A stretch of DNA of 64,000 bases from an uncultured Acetatifactor sp. (lineage in GTDB: Bacteria; Bacillota; Clostridia; Lachnospirales; Lachnospiraceae). Positions 46,049-55,355 of the stretch are shown one piece after another. The position numbers were made by a program, and so were the translations under genes. The number at the start of each line of letters is the position of its first letter. Position 1 is the stretch's first letter. The notes beneath the pieces are model-generated. The model was not told the DNA's origin. It did not search any database and saw only the letters and a program-made list of their open reading frames with translations. The stretch covers positions 1-64,000 of the forward strand of contig CANQNT010000009.1 in NCBI GenBank assembly GCA_947625255.1, in the 5' to 3' direction.

Positions 46049-46135
46049 AAAACAACAAGGTCCGGTTTTATTATGAGGATTCTCCAAAGTCCAAGCATCC
46101 TGATCAGACTTTTACTTTTGAACTGGTGAAGACAA

Positions 46136-46555
46136 GTGACCGGCGCGGGAATGACCTGGCTGGAGCTGGTTCCGGATAATACAAACAGGGTTATCACGGT
46201 TAAATACTTTCCGGATGGCACTCATGACCCAGAGAGAATTCATTACCCTGCTCCCGTGAATGCCAAGTATCAGCCATCCATATGGTATGTGGATGTAACG
46301 GACGGAATCGAATATGACGAGTATGGGATTGCGGTTTATATCGATAAGTACCTGGACGTAATCTTCACCCCTGAAGGGGATGTAAAAGTGGATGACCGTG
46401 ATGAATTAGATGCGGCGTACTTATCGGGCGATATTTCAAAGGAGCAATATGAGGCAGATTGTCGAAGACAGGATCGCTTCCGGGGAGCCGGTCAAAATTT
46501 GGAAGAAATCCCCTTAATTTTTTCCGATTTTACACTCTGTTGTATTGCAAAGTAA
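46136..46555 (+). pseudogene. DUF402-like fragment with a damaged 3' end
   Basis: The core (VWYVDVTDGIEYDEYG-type sequence; YIDKYLDVIFTPEGDVKVDDRDELDAAY) is a DUF402 domain. The likely start is the ATG at 46151, without a clear ribosome site, and the usual N-terminal strands may be missing. Near 46445 a frame change is suspected: the neighbouring frame reads RQIVEDRIASGEPVKIWKKSP and stops at 46517, which fits the end of such proteins better than the annotated tail. DUF402 proteins include phosphohydrolases; no role can be given for this one. The 46049-46135 stretch before it shows only scraps. Confidence 0.5.
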
Positions 46556-46646
46556 TTTAATATCCTATAAAATGTAAATTGCCGGAAGAAAACCAGATGT
46601 AAATGTTTGATTGCGTGAGCGGTTGAGAAAGGAATCAAGAACTAAA

Positions 46647-47285
46647 ATGTTATTTGGCAGAAGAAAAAAGGTGGCCGATGAGCTTTTTCAGCATATGGAT
46701 GAAGCTTTTTTCAATAATGGCAAAAGTATGGCCGATTTGGAAAAGAAGCTTACGGAGCAGCTTCAGGCCGCAAGGGAAGAGAGCAGTAAAATGCTTCGCA
46801 GACAATCCGGGTCGCTGGAGGATATTCTGGAAGAATTGCAGCGGCAGGGGGAAGAGAAGGAGAATACCGAGGGGCAGCTTCTGGAGCTTAAAAAACGGGA
46901 AAAGGAATTGGCGGAGTTGTGTTGTTTTCTGTTGGGGCAGAAGGAAATGATACTCAAACAGCTTCTGGAGGAAGGTGTATTGCCGGAGAATGTAAGATCG
47001 GGGTGGCAGAAGCAGGCGGACATAATGGAACAGGAGTCGGAGAGGCTGGAGAGACGATGTAGTTTTCAGAGAATTGGAATATGTGGGGAAAAGGTGGATT
47101 ATGACCGTCATGAGATTCTGTCGGTTTGCCCGGCCAGACGCTTAGAAGAGGACGGAACCATAGCAAGGGTATTTTCCAGAGGCTATTATTATCAGGGACA
47201 TATTCTGAAAAAAGCACAGGTTGCCGCATATAAATATTCTGATGATACTGCCGGGGCAAGGGGTATGCCTTTTGGGCTTGAATAA
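46647..47285 (+). CDS. GrpE-like nucleotide exchange factor
   Basis: The 212-residue protein has a long N-terminal coiled coil (about residues 18-140, LEDILEELQRQGEEKENTEGQLLELKKREKEL). A small beta domain follows (EDGTIARVFSRGYYYQGHILKKAQVAAYK), which resembles the C-terminal domain of GrpE. GrpE releases ADP from DnaK. The adjacent gene encodes a DnaK-like protein 59 bp downstream, so a dedicated pair is likely. The ATG at 46647 follows GAAAGGA. Overall similarity to housekeeping GrpE is low, and the name rests on the C-terminal pattern and context. Confidence 0.65.
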   Translation: MLFGRRKKVADELFQHMDEAFFNNGKSMADLEKKLTEQLQAAREESSKMLRRQSGSLEDILEELQRQGEEKENTEGQLLELKKREKELAELCCFLLGQKEMILKQLLEEGVLPENVRSGWQKQADIMEQESERLERRCSFQRIGICGEKVDYDRHEILSVCPARRLEEDGTIARVFSRGYYYQGHILKKAQVAAYKYSDDTAGARGMPFGLE

Positions 47286-47344
47286 ACATCATATTTCAGG
47301 ACGGAAAAGATAAAGCGGCGCCTTATGGCGCGGACAGGAGTAAT

Positions 47345-49051
47345 GTGGATAAAACAATTATTGGAATCGATCTGGGAACCACCACCACGGAAGTGGCTGT
47401 TTTCAGGAATCAAAAGGCGGAAATGATATTGAATTTTAATGGAAGCGTCGTAACCCCGTCCGTTGTCGGACTGGACGAGTCCGGGAATATGATCGTGGGG
47501 GAGAAGGCGCGGGCCAGATATATTTTGGAGCCGGAACGGACGGCTATAGAGGTGAAGCGGAAAATTGGTTCCGGGCAGCCAGTCAGGCTGGGAGGGGAAA
47601 CTTTTTCGACGATGGAGCTGTCCTCTTTTCTGCTTGCCTATACGAGGCGGTATGCCTCGCAGTATTTGGAGGAAGAGATTACGAGGGCTGTGATTTCGGT
47701 ACCCGCTTATTTTGACGATATCCAGAGGCAAGAGATCGTGGAAGCGGGAAAAAAGGCGGGATTTACGGTGGAGCGTCTTATCAATGAGCCTACCGCGGCC
47801 GCTATGAGCTACGGAATTCAGCATATGGAGGAAGAAAGCCATATTTTGGTATATGATCTGGGCGGCGGCACTTTCGATGTCACGCTGTTGGAAATGTTCG
47901 ACGGCGTTCTGGAGGTTAAGGCGAGCAGCGGGGATAACTGTCTGGGGGGCAAGGATTTTGATGAAAGGCTGATCGGATGGCTGTGCGAAAGATTTGAGGA
48001 AAAGCATGGAGTAAAGCTTTCCAAGGATGTATATGCCATGGCCAGATTGAAAGAAGAGGCGGAAAAGTGTAAGATCGCACTGAGCACCCAGGAAGAGGTG
48101 ATGATCCAGATTCCCATGCTGGCGGAGAAAGATCATGTGCCCCTGGCATTGGAGGAAAGGATTTCCAGGGGACAATTCGAGGAATTGATCGCGGATTTGA
48201 TTGAGAGAACACATCGGCCGATGAATGTCGTATTGGCTGACAGCGGAGTGGGCAGGGATGAACTTGCCATGGTATTGTTGGTGGGCGGTTCCACGAGAGT
48301 CCCGTTGGTGTCCAGGGATCTGGAAGCGTTTCTGGGAATCAAACCGGTCACGGAGGTTCATCCGGATTATTGCGTGGCACAGGGAGCAGCCATATGCGCT
48401 GCCATGATAGCCGGAGAACTGGGCGAGGACGGCGGACTGGTGATGACGGACGTAAATCCCTATACTCTCGGGATCAGGACGGCGGATTATGATGATAATG
48501 ACATTATGAGCGTGATTATTCCCAGGAATGTGACGATACCCGTTACAAGGAGCGATACTTTTTGCACAATGTATCCCGGGCAGAGGACGGTTGAGGTGCA
48601 GGTGTATCAGGGAGAATCAGAAACCGCCAGCGAAAACCATTTCCTGGGAAATTTCCTGATGGAGGGCATTCCCGAGAACTGGCGAGAAAGGGAAAAGCTT
48701 GATATTGCCTTTACTTACAATATCAATGGAATGCTTCAGGTGGAAGCAACCGTGGTCAGCACAGGGAAAAAGGCGAATCTGACCATAGATCTGATGAACG
48801 CGGAGAATGGAGTGGAAGTCCGCAAGGATGTCTCTGGCTGGAGGGAGGCTGAGTGTTCCTCCGCATACCGATCGGTCATTCGTAGGGCCGAGAAAAGGCT
48901 GCAGTCCGGTACGGCGGAAGAAAAAGAAAGCATAATCATATTGGAGGATTTGCTGTACCGCCTGAAAGAAGCGATTTTGGAAGAAAATGAGTTGTTGGCG
49001 GATGAGATTGCTGATGATCTGGAAGAGCTTCTGGAGAATCCGGAGAAGTAG
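47345..49051 (+). CDS. DnaK-like Hsp70 protein with short lid
   Basis: The 568-residue protein has the complete Hsp70 ATPase: IGIDLGTTTTEVAVF, VYDLGGGTFDVTLLE and LLVGGSTRVPLV. The peptide-binding beta domain is present (PGQRTVEVQVYQGES), but the helical lid is only about 80 residues, so the protein is some 40-70 residues shorter than housekeeping DnaK. The interdomain linker reads GLVMTDVNPYTLGI rather than the usual DVLLLDVTPLSLG. It starts with GTG at 47345, preceded by AGGAG. With the GrpE-like gene upstream and the J-protein downstream it forms a separate chaperone set. No hrcA or CIRCE element is present, so it is unlikely to be the main dnaK. Confidence 0.85.
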   Translation: MDKTIIGIDLGTTTTEVAVFRNQKAEMILNFNGSVVTPSVVGLDESGNMIVGEKARARYILEPERTAIEVKRKIGSGQPVRLGGETFSTMELSSFLLAYTRRYASQYLEEEITRAVISVPAYFDDIQRQEIVEAGKKAGFTVERLINEPTAAAMSYGIQHMEEESHILVYDLGGGTFDVTLLEMFDGVLEVKASSGDNCLGGKDFDERLIGWLCERFEEKHGVKLSKDVYAMARLKEEAEKCKIALSTQEEVMIQIPMLAEKDHVPLALEERISRGQFEELIADLIERTHRPMNVVLADSGVGRDELAMVLLVGGSTRVPLVSRDLEAFLGIKPVTEVHPDYCVAQGAAICAAMIAGELGEDGGLVMTDVNPYTLGIRTADYDDNDIMSVIIPRNVTIPVTRSDTFCTMYPGQRTVEVQVYQGESETASENHFLGNFLMEGIPENWREREKLDIAFTYNINGMLQVEATVVSTGKKANLTIDLMNAENGVEVRKDVSGWREAECSSAYRSVIRRAEKRLQSGTAEEKESIIILEDLLYRLKEAILEENELLADEIADDLEELLENPEK

Positions 49052-49065
49052 TATTTGCGGCGAAG

Positions 49066-49124
49066 CTGCGGCTGTGGTAATGGCGGCCGCGGCGACATTG
49101 CGGCCGCCATTACCACAGCCGCAG
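49066..49124. repeat. Perfect 25-bp GC-rich palindrome with a 9-base loop
   Basis: Arms at 49066-49090 and 49100-49124 are exact reverse complements, containing GGCGGCCGC with a NotI-like core. The element lies between the Hsp70 stop and the J-protein gene. No T tract follows, so it is not a standard terminator, although it could still slow RNA polymerase or protect the mRNA. Short strings GACATTGCGG and GACATTACGG repeat around it. Confidence 0.75.
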
Positions 49125-49208
49125 TGACATTACGGCAACAGTGTGAAAGTGACATTTAAAAATATTGCGTGGAATTGATTGCCCCCCAAAACGGGCAGAG
49201 GTGTATGG

Positions 49209-50615
49209 ATGAATGATTATGAAGTACTGGGGATAAAGGAAAGTGCGGATGAAAAGGAAGTCAAGCGGGCGTATTTTAGGCTTGTCCGTCAGTATTCCCC
49301 GGAGAAAGACCCGGAAAAGTTTCAGCAGATCAGGCAGGCCTATGAGAATTTAAAAGAAGGCGGAGGAAAGAAAGGGCCGGCTTTGAAAATCCCGGAGGAC
49401 CCCTTCGCGGGGAAGATGTTTCAGCAGATAGTAGACTTGTACAGACGACATGACTACGAGTCTGCTATAGAGACTGCGGAAGAGGCGATCGGATATTACG
49501 GTGCATGGGAAGGATTCCTCTACTATCTGGCTTTGTCGCAGCTCGAAAACGGGAATACCGGAAATGCCGTCAAAAATTTTGAGAAGCTGACGGAACTAAG
49601 TCCTGATAGCCTGTTTTTTGCTCAGAAGCTTGCATTATCCTACATGGAGCGAGGATATGGCAAAAAGGCGCATAAGGCATTTGAAAAGGCTTATGGTATG
49701 GGCTGCAGGGAGATAGATTTTCTGAATGATTATGCCATGAACTGCTGGGACAGAAAAGATTATGCGCGTGGGATGGCTTTGCTGATGGAGCTGATAAAGA
49801 TTGGCAGCGTCGATCGGAAAAAGAATATGTTGCCTTTGATGAATGCCTATGCAGGATTATTTCGGTTCTGCACTTCTTTTGCATGTGAGCAGTTGGAAGA
49901 AATCCGGCAAAGATTTTATTCCTTTCTGGAAGATGCCGTCCCCTATATGGCGGAATATGAGGATAATCTTGAGGATGCGCTTTGCACCATCGTATATGAC
50001 TTGAAAAAAGGGAGAAAGTTCTGTATGGAAGACAGAAAGTGCATCTGCGAGAGGCTGAGGAGAGGACTCGGCAGCGGGAAGGCGGATGCCATGTGGAAGA
50101 ATGTGGAGAATAGCATGGACCGCATGCTGATTTCAAATGACGACAGGCTCTCTGACCCCTGGAAAGCCTGGAATGAATTGCTTATTGCGCAGGAAGGGGA
50201 AGAGAAAATAGATCCATCGGTCGTACGTTTTGCCCTTTTGGATTTTAAGCTTTGTATATTGGAAGAATGGCCCGCTATCAGGGCGGAGATAGAAGTCATC
50301 AGGGACAACTATCCTGATTTTTATGATGTTATCCGCGAGTATGTGGAAACACTTGGGAGTACCGCAAATATAGATTATCTGCGCAGTAAGATGAAGAAAG
50401 ACTATGAGAGGCTGGGACGTTATATGTCGATGGGTATGTACGAAGAGAAATACGGGAAGACGCAGAAACAGCCTGACCCCGGGGAACTATGGGAGTCTGA
50501 CCATAATGATTACGTGGAACCTTGTGTGCGCAGTCAGCCGAAGATAGGCCGCAATGATCCTTGTCCTTGTGGGAGCGGTAAAAAGTATAAGAAATGCTGT
50601 GGAAAAGGCATTTGA
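49209..50615 (+). CDS. J-domain-like / TPR-like / SEC-C protein
   Basis: The 468-residue protein starts with a J-domain-like segment ([29 protein letters not shown]). The HPD tripeptide that stimulates Hsp70 is replaced by SPE at residues 30-32. A helical region with TPR-like repeats follows (about 70-430; [26 protein letters not shown]). The C-terminus is a zinc-binding SEC-C motif, [17 protein letters not shown], known from SecA. It is the likely co-chaperone of the preceding Hsp70. The ATG at 49209 lies 8 bases after GCAGAGG. Whether SPE supports Hsp70 stimulation is open. Confidence 0.8.
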   Translation: MNDYEVLGIKESADEKEVKRAYFRLVRQYSPEKDPEKFQQIRQAYENLKEGGGKKGPALKIPEDPFAGKMFQQIVDLYRRHDYESAIETAEEAIGYYGAWEGFLYYLALSQLENGNTGNAVKNFEKLTELSPDSLFFAQKLALSYMERGYGKKAHKAFEKAYGMGCREIDFLNDYAMNCWDRKDYARGMALLMELIKIGSVDRKKNMLPLMNAYAGLFRFCTSFACEQLEEIRQRFYSFLEDAVPYMAEYEDNLEDALCTIVYDLKKGRKFCMEDRKCICERLRRGLGSGKADAMWKNVENSMDRMLISNDDRLSDPWKAWNELLIAQEGEEKIDPSVVRFALLDFKLCILEEWPAIRAEIEVIRDNYPDFYDVIREYVETLGSTANIDYLRSKMKKDYERLGRYMSMGMYEEKYGKTQKQPDPGELWESDHNDYVEPCVRSQPKIGRNDPCPCGSGKKYKKCCGKGI

Positions 50616-51227
50616 TCCTGCCGCTCCGTACCCATGAAGAAAGTCGTATGGGCGGCAGGGAAAGAGTATTGTTGAGGTTTGTCCCGATGAGATATTATTG
50701 GATGGCCTTGCGGTAAGAGGCGCCGATGCGGCCTCTGTAATCAGGAACAAATCTCTTTGTAATATTTATAAAATAATCTGTATATATAATCGATGCATCC
50801 TTTTATTTCCTGAAGGTAACGTGTTGGCGTGCTGCTGTCGGCTAATCCGTTGGGGAGGTTATCCCCTATGATTTGAAATGATATATGGAAGTCAAACTTA
50901 TTATATTTGCATATGAAATTGAAGTCTATAAAATGTAAAGTTTTTGCGCGGCGGCAGGTAAAACGGTTCAGACACACGGTTTTTCCCCCTCTTTATGCTT
51001 TTCTTGAAAACTAAATTTTTTTTAAATTTTTTTGATTCCTCTATGAAAAGAAAAGGTTTTATGGTAATATGGACGATGGGTAGGTAACCGGAATACCGGA
51101 ATCATGGTACTTGTCATGGGAACCTGTCGCGGATGATTACAGCGAATGGAATGAAATTTTGTGTTTAAAATGAAATGTTTCGGCAACTATTATAGAGAGA
51201 TCGCCAGCAGAAAGGGGTAATTGATTC
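50616..51227. other. Intergenic region between the J-protein gene and mreB
   Basis: Directly after the J-protein stop a stem-loop at 50617-50659 combines two stems (CCTGCCG with CGGCAGG, CCCAT with ATGGG) around a bulge; no T tract follows. A minus-strand frame at 50741-50977 ends in LQEIKGCIDYIYRLFYKYYKEI and looks protein-like, but it is short and unrecognised, so it is not called. The last 230 bases are AT-rich and hold a weak promoter-like TAATAT near 51065 ahead of the mreB-type gene. Confidence 0.35.
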
Positions 51228-52220
51228 ATGCAGTGCACAGATATCGGAATCGATTTGGGGACGGCCAGTATATTGGTCTACATCAGGGGGAAGGGCGTGG
51301 TGTTAAAGGAACCCTCTGTTGTGGCTTTTGATAGAGATACGAATAAGATCAAGGCAATCGGAGAGGATGCGCGCCTGATGTTGGGACGTACTCCCGGCAA
51401 TATTGTAGCGGTGCGGCCGTTGCGTCAGGGTGTGATTTCGGACTATATCGTGACGGAGAAGATGATGAAGTATTTCATCCAGAAAGCGTTGGGGAAGAGG
51501 ACCTTTCGCAAGCCCCGTATTGCTGTCTGCGTACCCAGCGGAGTCACGGAGGTGGAGAAAAAGGCCGTGGAAGACGCTACTTACCAGGCGGGGGCAAGAG
51601 AGGTGTCAATTATCGAAGAGCCTATCGCGGCGGCAATTGGCGCGGGCATCGATATTTCCAAGCCCTGCGGCAACATGATCGTGGATATCGGAGGCGGTAC
51701 TTCGGATATTGCGGTCATTTCTCTGGGGGGCACCGTGGTCAGCGCTTCTATCAAGATCGCGGGAGATGACTTTGACGAAGCCATCGTGCGCTATATGCGC
51801 AAGAAGCACAATCTGCTGATCGGTGAGCGGACGGCGGAGGATTTAAAGATTAAGATTGGTTCCTGCTTTAAGCGCGTGGAGCCTGACTATATGGATGTCA
51901 GAGGGCGGAATCTGGTGACCGGCCTGCCTAAGACGGTAAAGGTATCCTCGGAGGAAACGGAGGAGGCGCTGAAGGAAACCACGGCACAGATCGTGGACAC
52001 CATTCACAGTGTTTTGGAGAAGACGCCGCCCGAGTTGGCCGCGGATATTGCGGACAGGGGCATCGTGCTTACCGGCGGAGGCAGTCTCTTGCGCGGACTG
52101 GAGGAATTGATTTCCGCCAGAACCGGTATTAACACCATGACGGCGGAGGATCCCATGACCGCGGTGGCGGTGGGTACCGGTAAATATGTGGAGTTTCTGG
52201 CAGGTTATCGTGAGGATTAA
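51228..52220 (+). CDS. mreB: MreB-family actin-like cell-shape protein
   Basis: The 330-residue protein has the actin-fold nucleotide motifs DIGIDLGTASILVYI, IVDIGGGTSDIAVISLGG and IVLTGGGSLLRGL. MreB family proteins form membrane-bound filaments that guide side-wall synthesis. The gene is alone, without mreC and mreD after it, so it is more likely an Mbl- or MreBH-type paralogue. AAAGGGG precedes the ATG. A strong terminator follows. Confidence 0.9.
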   Translation: MQCTDIGIDLGTASILVYIRGKGVVLKEPSVVAFDRDTNKIKAIGEDARLMLGRTPGNIVAVRPLRQGVISDYIVTEKMMKYFIQKALGKRTFRKPRIAVCVPSGVTEVEKKAVEDATYQAGAREVSIIEEPIAAAIGAGIDISKPCGNMIVDIGGGTSDIAVISLGGTVVSASIKIAGDDFDEAIVRYMRKKHNLLIGERTAEDLKIKIGSCFKRVEPDYMDVRGRNLVTGLPKTVKVSSEETEEALKETTAQIVDTIHSVLEKTPPELAADIADRGIVLTGGGSLLRGLEELISARTGINTMTAEDPMTAVAVGTGKYVEFLAGYRED

Positions 52221-52264
52221 CCATCTGCGGACAAGGAAGCATGGCAGTAATTTGAAGAATAACC

Positions 52265-52292
52265 CGGCTGCCGGAGACGGCAGCCGTTTTTT
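52265..52292 (+). terminator. Rho-independent terminator after mreB
   Basis: GGCTGCCG and CGGCAGCC form an 8-bp perfect stem (9 bp with the flanking C-G pair) around a GAGA tetraloop, followed by six T residues at 52287-52292. recD2 begins 42 bp later and therefore probably has its own promoter or read-through. Confidence 0.85.
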
Positions 52293-52333
52293 ACCTTTTG
52301 GGAACATTTTGCCGGAGACGGCGCGGAGATCCT

Positions 52334-54595
52334 ATGGAAACAGTCAGCGGCTATGTAGAGCATATTATTTTTCAAAACAATACGAATGGCTATACGGTCC
52401 TGAATCTGGTGACTGAGGAGGAAGAGATCACTTGCGTGGGCACCTGCAGGGGGCTTACGCTGGGAGAAAGCATTTGCGCCCGGGGAGATGTGATCGAACA
52501 TCCCGTTTACGGCAAGCAGTTTAAAATCGTTTCCTATCGGACTGTGGCGCCCAGGGATCGGGTAAGCATGGAGCGTTATCTGGCATCCGGCGCCGTCAAG
52601 GGCGTGGGCGCCGCTTTGGCGGCCCGTATCGTCAAAAAATTCGGGGACGACACCTTCCGCGTTATCGAGGAGGAACCGGAACGCCTGGCGGAGGTCCGGG
52701 GCATCAGCGAGCGCAAGGCTCAGGAGATTGCCGTACAGATGGAGGAAAAAAAGGATCTGCGGGAAGCATTGGTGTTTCTGCAGCAGTTCGGTATTTCCAA
52801 CACTCTGGCGGTAAAGATTTATGATACCTATGGGATGGAGCTCTATGGCGTAATGCGCGAAAATCCCTATAGACTGGCGGAGGATATTTCGGGCGTGGGA
52901 TTTCGAATCGCCGATGAGATTGCGGCCAAGATCGGCATTCACACGGATTCGGATTACCGGATTCGCAGCGGCCTGATTTACACGCTGCTTCAGGCCGTTG
53001 GGGACGGCCATTGTTATCTTCCCATGGAGATTTTGCTGGAACGCGCCCGGACGCTTTTGGGCGTGGCAAAGGAGTATATTCGTCCGCAGCTTGAAAATCT
53101 GATGATGGATCGCAAGGTGATGATCAAGCGGGACGCGGTATTTGCGGCTTCTTATTATTATGCGGAGCTTAACTGTGCCAGAATGCTGATGGAACTGAAT
53201 CTAAGGCTGTTGGATGAGGACGAGGCTTATTGCCGCGCCCGGATTGAGAAGCTGGCCCTGGATTTACATATGGAGCTGGATGCCTTGCAGCAGGAAGCAG
53301 TGCTGGAAGCTGTAAAAAATGGCGTGTTTCTCTTGTCGGGTGGTCCCGGCACGGGCAAAACCACAACCATCAATATGATGATTCATTATTTTGAGGAAAA
53401 GGGCATGGACATTTTCCTGGCGGCGCCTACGGGCAGGGCTGCCAAGAGGATGACGGAGGCCACAGGTTACGAGGCGCGGACGATTCACCGCCTGTTGGAG
53501 CTAAATGGGGATCTGTCCGAAACGCATGACGGGAAAGCACGGTTTGAACGCAATGAGGAAAACCCGTTGGAGGCGGACGTGGTCATTATAGACGAGATGT
53601 CCATGGTGGATCTGCCCTTGCTGCAGTCCCTGCTTAAGGCCCTGCTGCCGGGGACGCATCTGATCATGGTAGGGGACGTGAACCAGCTTCCCAGTGTGGG
53701 GCCGGGACAAGTGCTGCGGGATATGATGGACAGCGGCGTTTTTCCCATGGTTGTCCTGCAGAAAATTTTTCGGCAGGCGCAGGAAAGTGATATCGTGGTG
53801 AACGCCCATCGTATCAACCGGGGGGAACAGATTGCCCTGGATAATAAAAGCAAGGACTTTTTTCTATTGGAGCGTTCGGATGTAAATGTGATTTACAAGC
53901 ATATGCTTCAACTGATCCGGGATATGCTTCCCGGGTATGTGAATGCGACTCCCTTTGAAATTCAGGTACTCACGCCCATGCGCAAGGGCAGCTTGGGCGT
54001 GGAAACGCTCAATCACATTTTGCAGAGATATTTGAATCCGCCGGATGCTTCCAAAAAGGAGTATGTTTCCGGGGACGTGGTCTATCGCGAGGGCGACAAG
54101 GTCATGCAGGTCAGGAATGATTATCAGCTGGAGTGGGAGGTTGTCAGCCGGTACGGGATTCCGGTGGACAAGGGAATTGGAATCTTCAATGGAGATATGG
54201 GCAAAATATTGGAGATCGATGAAACGTCAGCCCAGCTGGTGGTGGAGTTCGATGAGCATCGGCGGGTCACTTATCCGTTTTCTTCCCTTGACGAGTTGGA
54301 ATTATCTTATGCCATCACGATCCACAAGTCTCAGGGAAGCGAATATCCGGCGGTGATCATGCCCTTGCTGGGAGGTCCCAGGATGCTGTTCAACCGTAAT
54401 CTCTTATACACGGGCGTTACTCGTGCCAAGAGCTGCGTAACCATTCTGGGGAGCAGCGCCACGGTGCGCGCCATGATCGATAATGTGAGTGAAAACAAAA
54501 GATATACCGCCTTAAAAGAGCGGATTCGCGAGCTGGCGGAAGAAAACAGAGGAATTGGTCGGTCGGAGAAGGTCTGCGGAAAGGCAGACGAATGA
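52334..54595 (+). CDS. recD2: RecD2-type ATP-dependent DNA helicase
   Basis: The 753-residue protein has the RecD2-specific N-terminal part (METVSGYVEHIIFQNNTNGYTV) and tandem helix-hairpin-helix motifs (GVGAALAARIVKKFG; VRGISERKAQEI). The SF1B motor has Walker A GGPGTGKTT near residue 335, DEMSMVD near 420 and the late motif YAITIHKSQGSEYPAV. RecD2 is a 5'-3' helicase involved in DNA repair and replication-fork maintenance in bacteria without RecBC. The ATG at 52334 has GCGGAG upstream and gives the standard N-terminus. Its stop overlaps the comF start (ATGA). Confidence 0.95.
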   Translation: METVSGYVEHIIFQNNTNGYTVLNLVTEEEEITCVGTCRGLTLGESICARGDVIEHPVYGKQFKIVSYRTVAPRDRVSMERYLASGAVKGVGAALAARIVKKFGDDTFRVIEEEPERLAEVRGISERKAQEIAVQMEEKKDLREALVFLQQFGISNTLAVKIYDTYGMELYGVMRENPYRLAEDISGVGFRIADEIAAKIGIHTDSDYRIRSGLIYTLLQAVGDGHCYLPMEILLERARTLLGVAKEYIRPQLENLMMDRKVMIKRDAVFAASYYYAELNCARMLMELNLRLLDEDEAYCRARIEKLALDLHMELDALQQEAVLEAVKNGVFLLSGGPGTGKTTTINMMIHYFEEKGMDIFLAAPTGRAAKRMTEATGYEARTIHRLLELNGDLSETHDGKARFERNEENPLEADVVIIDEMSMVDLPLLQSLLKALLPGTHLIMVGDVNQLPSVGPGQVLRDMMDSGVFPMVVLQKIFRQAQESDIVVNAHRINRGEQIALDNKSKDFFLLERSDVNVIYKHMLQLIRDMLPGYVNATPFEIQVLTPMRKGSLGVETLNHILQRYLNPPDASKKEYVSGDVVYREGDKVMQVRNDYQLEWEVVSRYGIPVDKGIGIFNGDMGKILEIDETSAQLVVEFDEHRRVTYPFSSLDELELSYAITIHKSQGSEYPAVIMPLLGGPRMLFNRNLLYTGVTRAKSCVTILGSSATVRAMIDNVSENKRYTALKERIRELAEENRGIGRSEKVCGKADE

Positions 54596-55335
54596 ATTTA
54601 TGGAAGAAAATAGCCCCTGTCGGCGGGCTGGCGGTGCAGCTGCTGTTCCCGCTGCGGTGTCCCGTGTGTGATGAGATCGTGACGCCTTTTGGGGAGAAAA
54701 TTTGTCTGGAATGTATGAAGAAGCTTCGCTATGTCACACAGCCCAGATGTTATCGCTGCGGCAAGAAGCTGGAGGACGAGGAAAAGGAATATTGCCGCGA
54801 CTGCAGTACGAGGAGACATTTGTTCGTACAGGGCAGGGCCTTGTATGAGTATGACTGTATCGCCCCCGCCATTTATCGGTTCAAGTATGGAAACCGAAGA
54901 GAGTATGCGGATTTTTTTGGTGAAGAGATGGCTTTGTATCTGGGAGATTTTCTTCGGTCAGTGCATCCGGATGGATTGATCCCGGTGCCGCTTCATCGAA
55001 AGCGGCTGCGCAGGAGGGGATATAATCAGGCGTCGCTTTTGGCAAGGGTGTTGGGAAAGCGTCTGCAAATCCCCGTCTATGACAAATTGGCGGCAAGAGT
55101 AAAGAACACTACGCCTTTGAAGCTTTTGGATCCCCGGGAAAGGCAAAATAATTTGAAAAAGGCTTTTCATATTGTGGGAAATGATGTAAAATTAGGTAAG
55201 AAGATAAAATCGGTGGTAATCGTGGATGATATTTACACGACCGGCAGCACGATTGATGAGATGTCGCGTGTCCTATTGGAAACCGGCGTGGAGCGGGTGT
55301 ATTTCGTCACGCTGGCCTGCGGAAAGGGTATATAA
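54592..55335 (+). CDS. comF: ComF family protein (phosphoribosyltransferase-like)
   Basis: The 247-residue protein has an N-terminal double zinc finger (CPVCDEIV, CLEC, CYRCGKKL, CRDC) and a C-terminal phosphoribosyltransferase fold with the PRPP loop VVIVDDIYTTGSTIDEM near residue 211. ComFC-type proteins help pull DNA into the cell during natural transformation and have been linked to fork repair. It overlaps recD2 by 4 bp, a pairing often seen in Clostridia. Confidence 0.92.
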   Translation: MNLWKKIAPVGGLAVQLLFPLRCPVCDEIVTPFGEKICLECMKKLRYVTQPRCYRCGKKLEDEEKEYCRDCSTRRHLFVQGRALYEYDCIAPAIYRFKYGNRREYADFFGEEMALYLGDFLRSVHPDGLIPVPLHRKRLRRRGYNQASLLARVLGKRLQIPVYDKLAARVKNTTPLKLLDPRERQNNLKKAFHIVGNDVKLGKKIKSVVIVDDIYTTGSTIDEMSRVLLETGVERVYFVTLACGKGI

Positions 55336-55355
55336 GGGCCGCGGCCGGGAGGAGT

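Noticed and set aside
46647-50615. Housekeeping hrcA-grpE-dnaK-dnaJ operon
   Set aside because: No hrcA, no CIRCE-like repeat, shortened Hsp70 lid and a non-standard J-protein with SEC-C motif; it is a separate set.
50616-51227. c-di-AMP or other riboswitch in the long spacer before mreB
   Set aside because: Several short inverted repeats are visible, but no known riboswitch core could be matched by eye.
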